NCBI RefSeq assembly: GCF_014201905.1
Contig: NZ_JACHFM010000001.1
Coordinates: 186,001-250,000, forward strand
DNA length: 64,000 bases
Direction: 5' to 3'
From: Amaricoccus macauensis
GTDB lineage: Bacteria > Pseudomonadota > Alphaproteobacteria > Rhodobacterales > Rhodobacteraceae
A program made the translations under genes and the position numbers. Below, one piece after another: positions 1 to 8,258 of the stretch (positions are counted from its first letter, which is position 1; each line of letters begins with the position of its first letter). Below the pieces are notes generated by a model. It was not told where the DNA came from. It saw only the letters and a program-made list of their open reading frames with translations, and did no database searches.

Positions 1-1
1 G

Positions 2-538
2 CAGGCGACCTATCGCACCGGCCTGCAGCACGACCCGACAGACTTCGCGCTGCTTTCGAACCTCGGCCTTTCGCTCGGGCTGTCCGGGCAACCGACGGCG
101 GGCATCACCATCCTGAAGGAGCTCGTCCGCGACCCGGCCGCGACCTCGAACACCCGCGGCAACCTCGCCCTCCTTCTCGGCCTCGCCGGGCGCGAGAAGG
201 AAGCGCGGTCGGTGCTCGCCACGGACCTTTCTGCCTCGGATGTGAGCAACAACCTCGCCTACTACCGCGAACTGCGCACCATGCTCGCGAATGGCCGTCC
301 GATCGGCAGTTTCGAATCGGCTGCGGCCGGCTCGCGGCCGGCTGGCAAGGCCGTACCGGCCTCGGCGCCGAAGCCCGCGAAGACGGTGATCCCGGAGACC
401 CCGACCGCACCCGCGGTGACGACCGAAATCACGAGCGCGGCAGGCACCGTGACCGCATCCGGCGGCTTCAGCCCCGCCGCGGGCGGCGTCACAGATCCGC
501 CATCCCCCGTCGGCATTGCCGCCGGGGGCCCGCAGTAG
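2..538 (+). CDS. TadD-like tetratricopeptide protein, 3' part
   Basis: The reading frame is open from the window edge, so the start lies outside. About 178 residues are visible. The first ~100 form TPR-like helical repeats, with the motif DPTDFALLSNLGLSLGLSGQ and a second NTRGNLALLLGLAGREKEA. A low-complexity tail rich in Pro, Ala and Thr follows. This arrangement is typical of TadD, the pilotin-like lipoprotein that helps assemble the Flp/Tad pilus secretin. The lipobox, if present, is upstream of the window. The family is inferred from the repeat sequence only; a generic TPR protein cannot be excluded. Confidence 0.7.
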   Translation, partial: QATYRTGLQHDPTDFALLSNLGLSLGLSGQPTAGITILKELVRDPAATSNTRGNLALLLGLAGREKEARSVLATDLSASDVSNNLAYYRELRTMLANGRPIGSFESAAAGSRPAGKAVPASAPKPAKTVIPETPTAPAVTTEITSAAGTVTASGGFSPAAGGVTDPPSPVGIAAGGPQ

Positions 539-552
539 GCCGCGGTGCCATC

Positions 553-568
553 CCCGCCCCGTGGCGGG
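553..568 (+). terminator. Short GC hairpin after the TadD-like gene
   Basis: CCCGCC (553-558) and GGCGGG (563-568) pair around a four-base loop, 15 bases after the stop codon. No T-run follows, so a termination role is only suggested by position. Confidence 0.3.
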
Positions 569-619
569 ACGGCCCCCACCGACCTCTCGCGGCCGGCACC
601 CCGGCCGCCGGACCACCGC

Positions 620-903
620 CGACTCGCGACTACCTCTCTCCGCGCGGCCCTCCCCAAACGCCTTTGCCGCAGCCGCCCGCTCCCACTGGGCCATCGAGAA
701 CATCCCGGGTGCTCGACGTCACCTTCGACGAGGACGCCGCGCGAAACCGCGTCGACAACGGCCCCGAGAGCCTCGCAATCTTCCGATGCCTCACCCTCAA
801 CCTGCTGCGCGCCGCAAGGCCGAAGCTCGGCGCCTCCGGGAAACGAAAGCGATCAGGATGGTCCGACGACTTCGCAAGACCCATCATCGGCCAAATGCGA
901 TAG
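620..903 (+). pseudogene. Decayed ISAs1-family transposase, C-terminal fragment
   Basis: The last frame (about 709-903) reads VLDVTFDEDAAR, then LAIFRCLTLNLLR and KRKRSGWSDDF, which is the C-terminal pattern of ISAs1-type DDE transposases. The preceding frame reads AAARSHWAIEN, the conserved block holding the catalytic Glu, and ends at about 705. The expected short link between the two blocks is replaced by about seven bases, so roughly five bases appear lost and the frame shifts. A second shift lies upstream near 630-650. No inverted repeats or N-terminal half were found, so this is an immobile relic beside a tRNA gene. Confidence 0.75.
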
Positions 904-966
904 CTTTGGACGAACCGTCGTCACCTCTTGCCAATCCCGCCGATCGCCTATACCTCCATTCCCCGT

Positions 967-1043
967 GCCGCCTTAGCTCAGTTGGTTAGAGCACCAGATT
1001 GTGGATCTGGGGGTCCCCCGTTCAAGCCGGGGAGGCGGTACCA
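967..1043 (+). tRNA. tRNA-His (GTG anticodon)
   Basis: The cloverleaf is complete: acceptor GCCGCCT (967-973) with AGGCGGT (1033-1039), anticodon stem CCAGA/TCTGG, anticodon GTG at 1001-1003, and T-stem CCCCG/CGGGG around TTCAAGC. CCA is encoded at 1041-1043. The base before position 1 is T966, so no G-1 is encoded, and the discriminator is A73 (position 1040). Position 1-72 is a G:T wobble pair. Loss of G-1 with A73 is known in a large alphaproteobacterial clade. Confidence 0.97.
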
Positions 1044-1406
1044 TCAACCTCTCTGTGGAAGCGCCCGTTCGCGCTCATGTTTCCGTCGGTCGCAACAGCG
1101 ACGCCGGCCGCCGCCACCGCGACGAGAACCTCACCAGGCCCCGGCTCCGCAACCGGCCGGACCCGACGCTCCGGCACATCCGGCCCCCTGCCCGTGCGAA
1201 CTCGACGACCGCGGCAGTGCGCTGTCCCGTTGCGGCGGCAAGGCCCATCGTGATTTCCTTCCCGTGGGGTTCGTCTTGTTGCGCCCCGTCTGCCCGGCTC
1301 GGGGCCGATCGGGGAGGCCGGACGGCCAGGGCGTCCGCCCAGGCGGACTCGACACGCGCCCCGCCGGGAGTAGGCTCGTCCCGACCCACAGACCTGAGGC
1401 CGCTCA
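1044..1406. other. Noncoding stretch after tRNA-His
   Basis: This 363-base, GC-rich gap lies between the tRNA and the hydrolase. Open frames here run into neighbouring genes and have no recognisable motif. I see no structured RNA or clear terminator. Confidence 0.5.
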
Positions 1407-2273
1407 GTGAGGCTTTTCGAATTCGACGCGGAGATCGACGGAGCGCCAGAGGCGCCGCCGCTCCTGATGGTTCACGGGCTGCTCACAAGCCGGCGCCAGT
1501 GGCTCCCCAATGTCGAGCGCCTGTCCCGACACTTCCGGCTGATCCGTGTGGACCTTCCCGCCCATGGCGACGCGGCGCCCGGTGCCGACCCGGCCGCGCT
1601 CTCGCCCGCCCGGCTGGTGGACGGGCTCGACCGGCTGCGGGCGCGGCTCGGGATCGGGCGCTGGATGCTCTGCGGCCAGAGCGCCGGCGCGGCCCTCACC
1701 CTGCGCTACGCGCTGGACTATCCCTCCCGGGTGGCGGCGCAGATTTTCACCAATGCCAATGCAGTGATCCACCCCAGCCCCGACGAGGCGTACCTCGCGA
1801 CCCACACGGCTCGCGTCGCTCGACTGCGGAACCCGGCCCGCAACGGGCTCGATCGAGAGGCGATCCACCCGAGGCACGCCAGACGCTTCCCCGCACCGAT
1901 CCGCGAGACGCTGGTGGCAGAGGTGGCGCGCATGGACCCGGCCGCCTTCGCTGACTTTCTCGACGCGCTGATGCCGAGGGTCAGCCTGCGCTACCAGTTG
2001 CCCCGGCTCACGGTGCCGACGCTGCTGATCAACGGCCGCCACGAGCACCGGTTTCAGCCGCTGCGGAACTGGATCGAGACGAACGTTCCGATGATCGGGA
2101 TCGTCGATCTCGATGGCGGACACTCGATCAATATCGAGAACGCCGAGGGCTTCGACGCGGCCGCGCTGCACTTTCTGGAGCCCTATGCCGAAGCCTTGGC
2201 GCAAGTGGCCGAAAGCCAGGCGGTGTCGCTCCGACAGAACGGCGACCAGTGGCTCCTTCCGGACCAGCCGTGA
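1407..2273 (+). CDS. Alpha/beta hydrolase
   Basis: The 288-residue protein has a classic alpha/beta-hydrolase layout: oxyanion-side motif MVHGLLTSRRQW near residues 20-31, nucleophile elbow GQSAGA with Ser92, an acid candidate in the segment after LLINGRHEH near 210, and catalytic His239 in GGHSIN. It should be a soluble esterase, lipase or C-C hydrolase; the substrate is unknown. The start is GTG at 1407, with AGGC-rich sequence upstream. The gene stands alone after the tRNA, and the next gene converges from the other strand. Confidence 0.85.
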   Translation: MRLFEFDAEIDGAPEAPPLLMVHGLLTSRRQWLPNVERLSRHFRLIRVDLPAHGDAAPGADPAALSPARLVDGLDRLRARLGIGRWMLCGQSAGAALTLRYALDYPSRVAAQIFTNANAVIHPSPDEAYLATHTARVARLRNPARNGLDREAIHPRHARRFPAPIRETLVAEVARMDPAAFADFLDALMPRVSLRYQLPRLTVPTLLINGRHEHRFQPLRNWIETNVPMIGIVDLDGGHSINIENAEGFDAAALHFLEPYAEALAQVAESQAVSLRQNGDQWLLPDQP

Positions 2274-2736
2274 ATTGCAGTCGGGCAACTCGGATATGCC
2301 GGCCACGAAAGCCCATGTCGAGCATGCCGGCGCGAAGCTGCATCACCGTGTCGCGGGCGGAGCCCTCCGGGATTTCGACCTCGGAGCCGGGATGGCTTTC
2401 CCGATACGGCTCAACTCGGCGAGGAAGCTGCGCGGGATCAGATGTCTGGCGACGGCGAGAGTCCGGATCAGCGATGCGAGGGGAGGCGCGACCAGAGCGC
2501 GGTCGGCGCTCCCCACGATCCGTGAAAGGGAAGAGCAGGTTCGGTTTCCACCACTGTCCGATTTCGTGGACAAATACCTCAAAAGCCCTTTTGGGGTGTG
2601 GAATCCACCCGCAAGGAAACGAGAATACGCGACATCAGCTTTCTCGCTCGACATGTGCTTTGAATGCAGCGATTTGCATTTTCCAGAGTTGTTCGGTTGC
2701 TCCAACCATACTTTCAGACTTGCCATTGGCAGCTAT
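2274..2736. other. Gap between convergent hydrolase and VOC genes
   Basis: These 463 bases separate two convergent genes. From about 2540 onward the sequence is clearly richer in A and T than its surroundings, matching the VOC gene beside it. No frame shows a recognisable domain. A 24-codon minus-strand frame just beyond the VOC stop has no good ribosome binding site. No clear terminator hairpin was found. Confidence 0.45.
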
Positions 2737-3198
2737 TCAATACCGGCCTTCAATTTTCAAGCCACTCGCCTGCTCGGCTTGCTGTCGGGATACGTGGCGC
2801 ACTGTTTGCTCGAAGGTCCAGACATGACCCTCGGGATCACGAACCCGATAGGTTCGATCACCGTAGAATTGCTCGGCAGGCTCCTGCAAAATCTCTGCGC
2901 CCAACCGCCTCACTCGTTCATAATGGTCATCAATTCCATCAGCGAGTTGAACGTGAATGTTCTGCGTGTTCTTTCCGCCAACCGACGCGGGCGACGCAAT
3001 ATAGTCAGCCCATTCCGAGCCGATCATGACATAGCCATCGCCGAACTGCATTTGCGCGTAAGCGAGGTTGCCATCGTTGTCCGTGATGACGATGGCGCGC
3101 TCGAAACCGAAGGCCTTCTCCAACCATTCAAGTGCTGCCCAAGGGTCACGGTAATAAACACCAGAGCCGAAGCTCGGGCGACGCGACGAACCTGTCAT
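2737..3198 (-). CDS. VOC (glyoxalase/bleomycin-resistance-like) family protein
   Basis: The 153-residue protein shows the paired beta-alpha-beta-beta-beta modules of the VOC superfamily. The N-terminal half reads YYRDPWAALEWLEKAFGFE and YAQMQFGDGYVMIGSEW. The C-terminal half ends with the conserved DPEGHVWTFEQ, whose Glu/His positions usually bind metal. Members are lyases, dioxygenases or resistance proteins; nothing here defines the substrate. The start is ATG at 3198 with AAGGATATT upstream. Base composition is lower in GC than neighbours, which suggests recent acquisition. The start sits beside a large dyad. Confidence 0.8.
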   Translation of the reverse strand: MTGSSRRPSFGSGVYYRDPWAALEWLEKAFGFERAIVITDNDGNLAYAQMQFGDGYVMIGSEWADYIASPASVGGKNTQNIHVQLADGIDDHYERVRRLGAEILQEPAEQFYGDRTYRVRDPEGHVWTFEQTVRHVSRQQAEQASGLKIEGRY

Positions 3199-3203
3199 GG
3201 CAA

Positions 3204-3248
3204 TATCCTTCTCTTCATAGTGAAATATTCACTACTCAGAGAAGGATA
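3204..3248. promoter_or_regulatory. 45-bp dyad next to the VOC start codon
   Basis: Two nested inverted repeats share one centre at 3226. The inner one is AGTGAA-ATA-TTCACT (3219-3233). The outer arms are TATCCTTCTCT (3204-3214) and AGAGAAGGATA (3238-3248). The outer arm carries the VOC ribosome binding site on the minus strand and a matching one on the plus strand, just before an ATG at 3248. It may be the operator of a TetR- or ArsR-like regulator. No regulator gene is present beside it. Confidence 0.5.
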
Positions 3249-3293
3249 TGTCAAACCGCCAGATGGCTGCTCTGCCGCCCTCGCCGACGCGCC

Positions 3294-4307
3294 TCAATGC
3301 GCCGCCGGCCTGCCCCTCAGGCGGTTCAGGACCGGCAGGACGACGGCGTTCTTCAACCCGAAGACCACAAGCCCGAAACCCACACCGACGATCATGCCGG
3401 CGACGGTCTTGGCCGCCCAGCCGGCAATGCCTCCGGCGAGGTGATCCGCCGCTTCGCTCACGTCATGCACCGTCTCTTCCGGCGCGTGCCAGCCGAGCGC
3501 GGCGAGCCCGTGGATGATGACTTCGCCACCCACCCAGAGCATGGCGAAGGTTCCGACGGTCGCGAGCAGTTGCAAAAAGCCCGGCATCACCCACACGAGG
3601 CCGCGGCCAATCGCGCGCAGCGCCGCGCCCGCCGCCCCGCCACGGCGGTTCTGCGCCAGTGCAAGCCCGACATCGTCGGCCTTCACGATGATCGCCACTG
3701 CCCCATAGACCGCGCCGGTCAGGAAGAGACCGATGACCGCGAGCACCGCCGCCTTGTTGAAGAGCGGTGCGGCCACCGGCAGCGTCGCGAGCGAGATCGC
3801 CATGATCTCGGCCGAGAGGATCAGGTCGGTGCGGATCGCGCCCTTCACGGTCGCGTCCTCGCTCGCCTGGACGGCAGCTGCCGCCTCGCCTTCGCCGCCC
3901 GAGCCGGCGTGCTTCTCGCCTGGCGCGGCGGCCGGTCCATGCGGCTCCACGAACCCTAACATCTCGAGAAGCTTCAAGGCTCCCTCGTAGCCAAGAAAGC
4001 CGCCGCCGAGCATCAGGAGTGGCGTGATTGCCTGAGGCAGGAAGACCGAGAGAACGAGGGCCACCGGCAAGAGGACAAGCAGCTTGTTGCGGATGGAACC
4101 CATGGCGATGCGCATCACCACCGGCAGCTCCCGCTGCGCGGCAATGCCGACGACATAGCGCGGGGTCACCGCCGCATCGTCGATTACCACACCGGCAGAC
4201 TTGGCGCTGGCCTTGGCAACCTGCGTCGGCAGGTCGTCGAGCGAAACCGCCGCCTGCCGCGCGATCAACGCCACATCATCCAGCAGCGCGAGAAGTCCCT
4301 GACTCAC
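3294..4307 (-). CDS. DUF808 family inner-membrane protein
   Basis: The 337-residue protein begins MSQGLLALLDDVA, contains VVIDDAAVTPRYV near residues 40-52, and has the membrane block LLVLLPVALVLSVFLP with the glycine-rich LMLGGGFLGYEGALK. These are hallmarks of the DUF808 (YedI-like) family. Several hydrophobic segments follow, separated by a charged Gly/Glu/Ala loop near 120-150. The function is unknown in the family. The start is GTG at 4307 after AAAGGGTG. It is the only gene in its transcription unit apart from the convergent flank. Confidence 0.88.
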   Translation of the reverse strand: MSQGLLALLDDVALIARQAAVSLDDLPTQVAKASAKSAGVVIDDAAVTPRYVVGIAAQRELPVVMRIAMGSIRNKLLVLLPVALVLSVFLPQAITPLLMLGGGFLGYEGALKLLEMLGFVEPHGPAAAPGEKHAGSGGEGEAAAAVQASEDATVKGAIRTDLILSAEIMAISLATLPVAAPLFNKAAVLAVIGLFLTGAVYGAVAIIVKADDVGLALAQNRRGGAAGAALRAIGRGLVWVMPGFLQLLATVGTFAMLWVGGEVIIHGLAALGWHAPEETVHDVSEAADHLAGGIAGWAAKTVAGMIVGVGFGLVVFGLKNAVVLPVLNRLRGRPAAH

Positions 4308-4447
4308 GTGAGCACCCTTTCATCGACCGGCAACAGGCCGTCCGACAAGATTGGCTCCCGCGCCGGCCGTCAAACCGCTTTTCGTGCCAACGCAGAGAAC
4401 CGCCGACTTGTGCCGTCGCTTCCCTCTTTCGGGACGCGTCGGGGAGT

Positions 4448-5230
4448 TCAGCGGGCGGTGTAGCCGCCATCGACCGGCAGGACGGTGCCGGTGATGAACG
4501 AGGCCCGATCGCCCAGAAGATAACAGACCGCATCCGCGATCTCGTCCGGGCCTGCCATCCGGTTCATGGGGTGGCGCTCGATGATCGAGGTGCGTTCGGC
4601 CGCGCCGCGGTCGTCCAGAAGCGGCGTGTCCACATAGCCCGGCGCCACCGCGTTCACCCGGATGCCCTGAGTGGCGTAGTCGAGTGCCGCAACCCTGGTC
4701 AGGCCGATGACACCGTGTTTCGCCGCGGAATAGGCGGCGATCCCGGGCACGCCCACGAGGCCGGTCAGCGACGACGTGTTGACGATGGACCCGCCGCCGT
4801 TGCGCAGGAGGACCGGGATTTCGGCCTGCAGGCAGTTGAAGACGCCCCCGAGGTTCACCGCCAGATGCCGGTTCCAGTCGTCGGCAGGGATGTCGGCGAG
4901 CGGAATGCGCGCGGTGACGATGCCGGCATTGTTCGCGCAGAGCGTCAGGGGCCCGAGCGCTTCCTCGGCCGCCGCGACCGCCGCGCTGACCGATGCCGCG
5001 TCGGCGACATCGACTTCGATGGCCTCGGCGCTTCCGCCGGCATCGGCCAGTTCATCCGCGAGGCGCTTCGCCGCGACAGCGTCGCGGTCGCAGATCGCCA
5101 CGCGAGCCCCAGCCTCCACCAGACCACGGCAGATCGCCGCTCCGATCCCGGAGGCGCCGCCCGTGACCAGCGCAACGCGTCCGGCCAGCCCGTCCGTCCT
5201 GCCCAATTCGATGTCCCCTCCCGTCCGCAC
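4448..5230 (-). CDS. SDR family NAD(P)-dependent oxidoreductase
   Basis: The protein has the cofactor motif TGGASGIG near residue 22, NNAGI, the catalytic Ser in NTSSLTG, and YSAAKHG with the Tyr-x3-Lys pair. C-terminal VLPVDGGY is typical of 3-oxoacyl reductase-like SDRs of about 250 residues. It starts three bases after the tctA stop, so it belongs to the tripartite transporter operon and probably oxidises the imported compound or an intermediate. The start is GTG at 5230; a TTG at 5206, better placed behind GGGAGG, is an alternative. Confidence 0.88.
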   Translation of the reverse strand: MRTGGDIELGRTDGLAGRVALVTGGASGIGAAICRGLVEAGARVAICDRDAVAAKRLADELADAGGSAEAIEVDVADAASVSAAVAAAEEALGPLTLCANNAGIVTARIPLADIPADDWNRHLAVNLGGVFNCLQAEIPVLLRNGGGSIVNTSSLTGLVGVPGIAAYSAAKHGVIGLTRVAALDYATQGIRVNAVAPGYVDTPLLDDRGAAERTSIIERHPMNRMAGPDEIADAVCYLLGDRASFITGTVLPVDGGYTAR

Positions 5231-5233
5231 CCG

Positions 5234-6724
5234 TCAGGCCGCCGCCCTCCGGCGGCGCAAGAGTCCTAGAATGAGCGGCGACGACCAGATCAGCAGCGTC
5301 GCCACCCCGAGGCCCGCCGCAATCGGTCTCTCGAAGAACGCGAGCAGGTTGCCATCGTTGCGGATCATCGTTGTGATGAAGTTGTCCTCGACCATCCCGC
5401 CGAGCACGATCCCGAGGATACAAGGTGCAAGCGGGATACCGTTCTCCTCCATGAAGAAGCCCAACACCCCGAACGCCAGCATGACGCCGACGTTGAAGAC
5501 CGCGTTGTTGCTGGCAAAGGCGCCGACGACGCAGAATGCGAGGATGAGCGGCATCAGCACCCGGCGTGGCATCTTCAGGATCGGGCGGCTCATCATGATC
5601 GCGGCGTAGCCGAGCGGCACCATCAGGATGTTCGCGAGGATGAAGATGATGAAGACGGCGTAGATGTTCTCCGGCTGGAAGATGAACAGCGTCGGCCCGG
5701 GGTTCAGCCCGTGCAGGAAGAGGACACCGATGACGATCGCGGTGATGGTGTCGCCGGGAATGCCGAAGACGAGCGCCGGAACCCATGCCGAACCAAGCGC
5801 GGAGTTGTTGGCCGAGCCCGCCGCGACGATGCCTTCAAGGTTGCCGGTGCCGTACTTCTCCGGGTGCTTCGACAGGCGCCGGCTGACCGCGTAGGCGATC
5901 CACGCCGCCAGATCGGCGCCCGCGCCCGGCAGCGCCCCGACCGCGACGCCGACGACGTTGCCCTGCACTTGCTGCGGCCAGTACTTGCGGAACATCGGCC
6001 CCCAGCCGCGCAGCGGGTTGCCGAGGCGCACCTGCGGCAGCGTCTGGCTCGCCATGCCCTGCGTGGCATTGCGCAGGACTTCCGAGATCGCGAAGAGCCC
6101 GATCATCGCCGCGATGAAATCGACACCGCCCAGCAGCTCGGTGCTGCCGAAGGTGAAGCGCGGCACCGCGGCCGGGTTGTCGAGCCCCACCGTCGCGACG
6201 AGAAGGCCGATGAGCAGGCTGAGGATGCCCTTCACCGGACGGCCCGAGCCGATGAAGGCCGCGCAGGTCAGGCCCAGCGTCGCCATCCAGAAGTATTCCG
6301 GCGCCGAGAACTTCAGCGCGATTTCCGCGAGATAGGGCGCGGTCAGGATCAGCACCGCGGTCCCGACGAGCCCGCCGAACGCCGAGAAGAGCAGGTTCGC
6401 CGCCATCGCGGTTTCCGCCTCGCCCTTCAGCGTCATGCGGTAGGCCTCTTCCGTGTACGCGGCCGAGGCCGGCGTGCCCGGAATGCGCAAGAGCGTCGAG
6501 GGGATGTCGCCGGCGAAGATCGCCATGGCGGAGGCGGTCACCATGGCGCCGACCGCGGGGATCGGATCCATGAAGAAGGTGAGCGGCACGAGCAGCGCCA
6601 TGGCCATCGTCGCGGTCAGTCCGGGGATCGCGCCCACGAAGAGCCCGAAGGCGGAGGCGAGAAGCAGGGTCACGAGGACATCGACGCGGAAGACGAGGCC
6701 AGCGGCGAGAGCGATTGCGTCCAT
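5234..6724 (-). CDS. tctA: Tripartite tricarboxylate transporter permease TctA
   Basis: The 496-residue integral membrane protein has about eleven hydrophobic segments and the family signature GAIPGLTATMAMALLVPLTF near residues 25-45, repeated in spirit by GALPGAGADLAAWIAYAVS near 260. It is the large membrane component of a TTT uptake system, driven by an ion gradient and loaded by a periplasmic binding protein. The ATG at 6724 begins two bases after the tctB stop. A longer upstream frame exists but would swallow tctB. The substrate is not predictable; TTT systems take di- and tricarboxylates and related acids. Confidence 0.93.
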   Translation of the reverse strand: MDAIALAAGLVFRVDVLVTLLLASAFGLFVGAIPGLTATMAMALLVPLTFFMDPIPAVGAMVTASAMAIFAGDIPSTLLRIPGTPASAAYTEEAYRMTLKGEAETAMAANLLFSAFGGLVGTAVLILTAPYLAEIALKFSAPEYFWMATLGLTCAAFIGSGRPVKGILSLLIGLLVATVGLDNPAAVPRFTFGSTELLGGVDFIAAMIGLFAISEVLRNATQGMASQTLPQVRLGNPLRGWGPMFRKYWPQQVQGNVVGVAVGALPGAGADLAAWIAYAVSRRLSKHPEKYGTGNLEGIVAAGSANNSALGSAWVPALVFGIPGDTITAIVIGVLFLHGLNPGPTLFIFQPENIYAVFIIFILANILMVPLGYAAIMMSRPILKMPRRVLMPLILAFCVVGAFASNNAVFNVGVMLAFGVLGFFMEENGIPLAPCILGIVLGGMVEDNFITTMIRNDGNLLAFFERPIAAGLGVATLLIWSSPLILGLLRRRRAAA

Positions 6725-6726
6725 CG

Positions 6727-7197
6727 TCACCACCACCGGATGGGGGCGAGAAGCCCGGCAGGGAGTGGCACCAGCAGGAGCCTTCCGAAGATGTAGTTCA
6801 TGATCAATGGCGTAGCGATCGCGATCGCGAGAGAGGTCTTCCAGCTCACGCCGAACCGGCGGAGCAGCGCGAAGAGGACCCCCGCGGTTGTCAGGATGAA
6901 GCCCAGCGGCCGCCAGGCGAGGATCCAGACGATGATCGCCGTGATGACCGAGAGAAAGTCGATCACCCGGCGCGGCTCTCCGAGCCACGCCTGCCACTCG
7001 ACGATCGGCGCCCGCTCTCGCAGCCCGGAGCCGATCAGCACGGCGCCGCAGCCGGCGAGGCCCGTGGCGATGAGCAGGGGAAAGGTACTCGCTCCGTAGT
7101 CCTGGCCGGGGACGGCGGGAAAGCCCCATGCAATGGCGGCGACGACGGCCGCGACGAGGAGAAGGATGCAGCCGAGGAGCGCATCGTTGAGACGCAT
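6727..7197 (-). CDS. tctB: Tripartite tricarboxylate transporter small membrane subunit TctB
   Basis: The 156-residue protein has four hydrophobic segments: LLGCILLLVAAVVAAIAWG, a second near 28-50, VITAIIVWILAWRPLGFILT near 80, and a C-terminal pair. TctB is the poorly conserved small subunit of TTT transporters, and its identity here rests on this topology and its place between tctC and tctA. The ATG at 7197 follows GGAAGGCG. Confidence 0.88.
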   Translation of the reverse strand: MRLNDALLGCILLLVAAVVAAIAWGFPAVPGQDYGASTFPLLIATGLAGCGAVLIGSGLRERAPIVEWQAWLGEPRRVIDFLSVITAIIVWILAWRPLGFILTTAGVLFALLRRFGVSWKTSLAIAIATPLIMNYIFGRLLLVPLPAGLLAPIRWW

Positions 7198-7268
7198 GAG
7201 ACGCCTTCCTGGTCTGGAGGAGGGAAGCGGACGGTCAGGGGCGGCCGCCCGCAGCTGGGGTCCGGTAG

Positions 7269-8258
7269 TTACTTGGCGAGGCCGACCTCTTTCATGACCG
7301 CGCCGAGGCTCTCGTTGCTCTCAGCCATGAAGGTTCCGAACGCTTCGCCAGACGCCCACTGCCGGCCGAAGCCCTGCTTGGACATGAAGTCGGCGTATTC
7401 GCTGCTGTTGTAGACCTTTTCCAGCGCCGGGATGAGCCTGGCCGCCACCTCGTCGGGCACGCCCTTCGGCGCGACGATGCCGCGCCATGCGCCGATGTCC
7501 CAGCTCACACCCGCGACGTCCTGCGTGGTCGGCACGTCGGGGAACGCCTCGTTCGGCTTGCTCGACATGACCGCGAGCGACCGGACGCGGCCGGCGTCGA
7601 TGAGCGCGCGCGCCTCGGGGATCGAGCAGGGAACAAGGTCGACGCCGCCCGCCATGAGATCCTGCAGGCCGGGTGCGGCGCCCTCGCTCGGCACCCAGCG
7701 GACCGCGCCGGGCTCGAGACCGAGCTTCGAGAGGAACCCCGCGATCGCGAGATGCCAGATCCCGCCCTGCCCGGTGCCGGAGGCGGTGAGGGTCCCCGGG
7801 TTCGCCTTGATCGCCTCGATGAGCGCCGGCAGGTCGGCCCAGTCCGCGTCCTCGCGGACATTCACCGATGCGGGATCGAAGTTCATGAGCGCGAGGGGCG
7901 TATAGTCCGCCGAGGTGAGCTCGGTCAGGCCCTGCCAGTGCATCATGCCGATCTCGACCGTGGCGAGGCCGATGGTGTAACCGTCGGGGTCCGCCTCGGC
8001 GATCGCCGAGTGACCGACGACGCCGGAGCCCCCGGTGCGGTTGACCACGTTGATCGGCTGGCCAAGCTCCTGCTCCAGCAGCGAGCCGACGATGCGGGCC
8101 GTCGAATCGGTCCCGCCGCCCGCGCCCCACGGCACGATCAGCGTGATGGGGCGGTCAGGATAACCCTGCGCCGTGGCGGCGCCCGCCAGTGTCGTCACCG
8201 CGCCAAGCGCGATGCCGGCGGCAAGCAGCGCGCGCCGGTGTATGTGAGTTCCGAGCAT
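7269..8258 (-). CDS. tctC: Tripartite tricarboxylate transporter substrate-binding protein TctC
   Basis: The 329-residue protein starts with a Sec-type signal peptide (RRALLAAGIALGAVTTLAGA, cleavage after about ATAQG). The mature part has the Bug/TctC hallmark YPDRPITLIVPWGAGGGTD and a second motif, SGVVGHSAIAEADPDGYT. It binds the substrate in the periplasm for TctAB. The ATG at 8258 was chosen because GGAGG lies just upstream; an upstream in-frame ATG at 8312 lacks a signal peptide context. It is probably the first gene of tctCBA-SDR. Confidence 0.92.
   Translation of the reverse strand: MLGTHIHRRALLAAGIALGAVTTLAGAATAQGYPDRPITLIVPWGAGGGTDSTARIVGSLLEQELGQPINVVNRTGGSGVVGHSAIAEADPDGYTIGLATVEIGMMHWQGLTELTSADYTPLALMNFDPASVNVREDADWADLPALIEAIKANPGTLTASGTGQGGIWHLAIAGFLSKLGLEPGAVRWVPSEGAAPGLQDLMAGGVDLVPCSIPEARALIDAGRVRSLAVMSSKPNEAFPDVPTTQDVAGVSWDIGAWRGIVAPKGVPDEVAARLIPALEKVYNSSEYADFMSKQGFGRQWASGEAFGTFMAESNESLGAVMKEVGLAK

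Noticed and set aside
5234-7129. Longer tctA reading frame starting inside tctB
   Set aside because: The extra N-terminus is antisymmetric to tctB coding sequence and lacks membrane character; ATG 6724 is two bases from the tctB stop and gives the normal TctA length.
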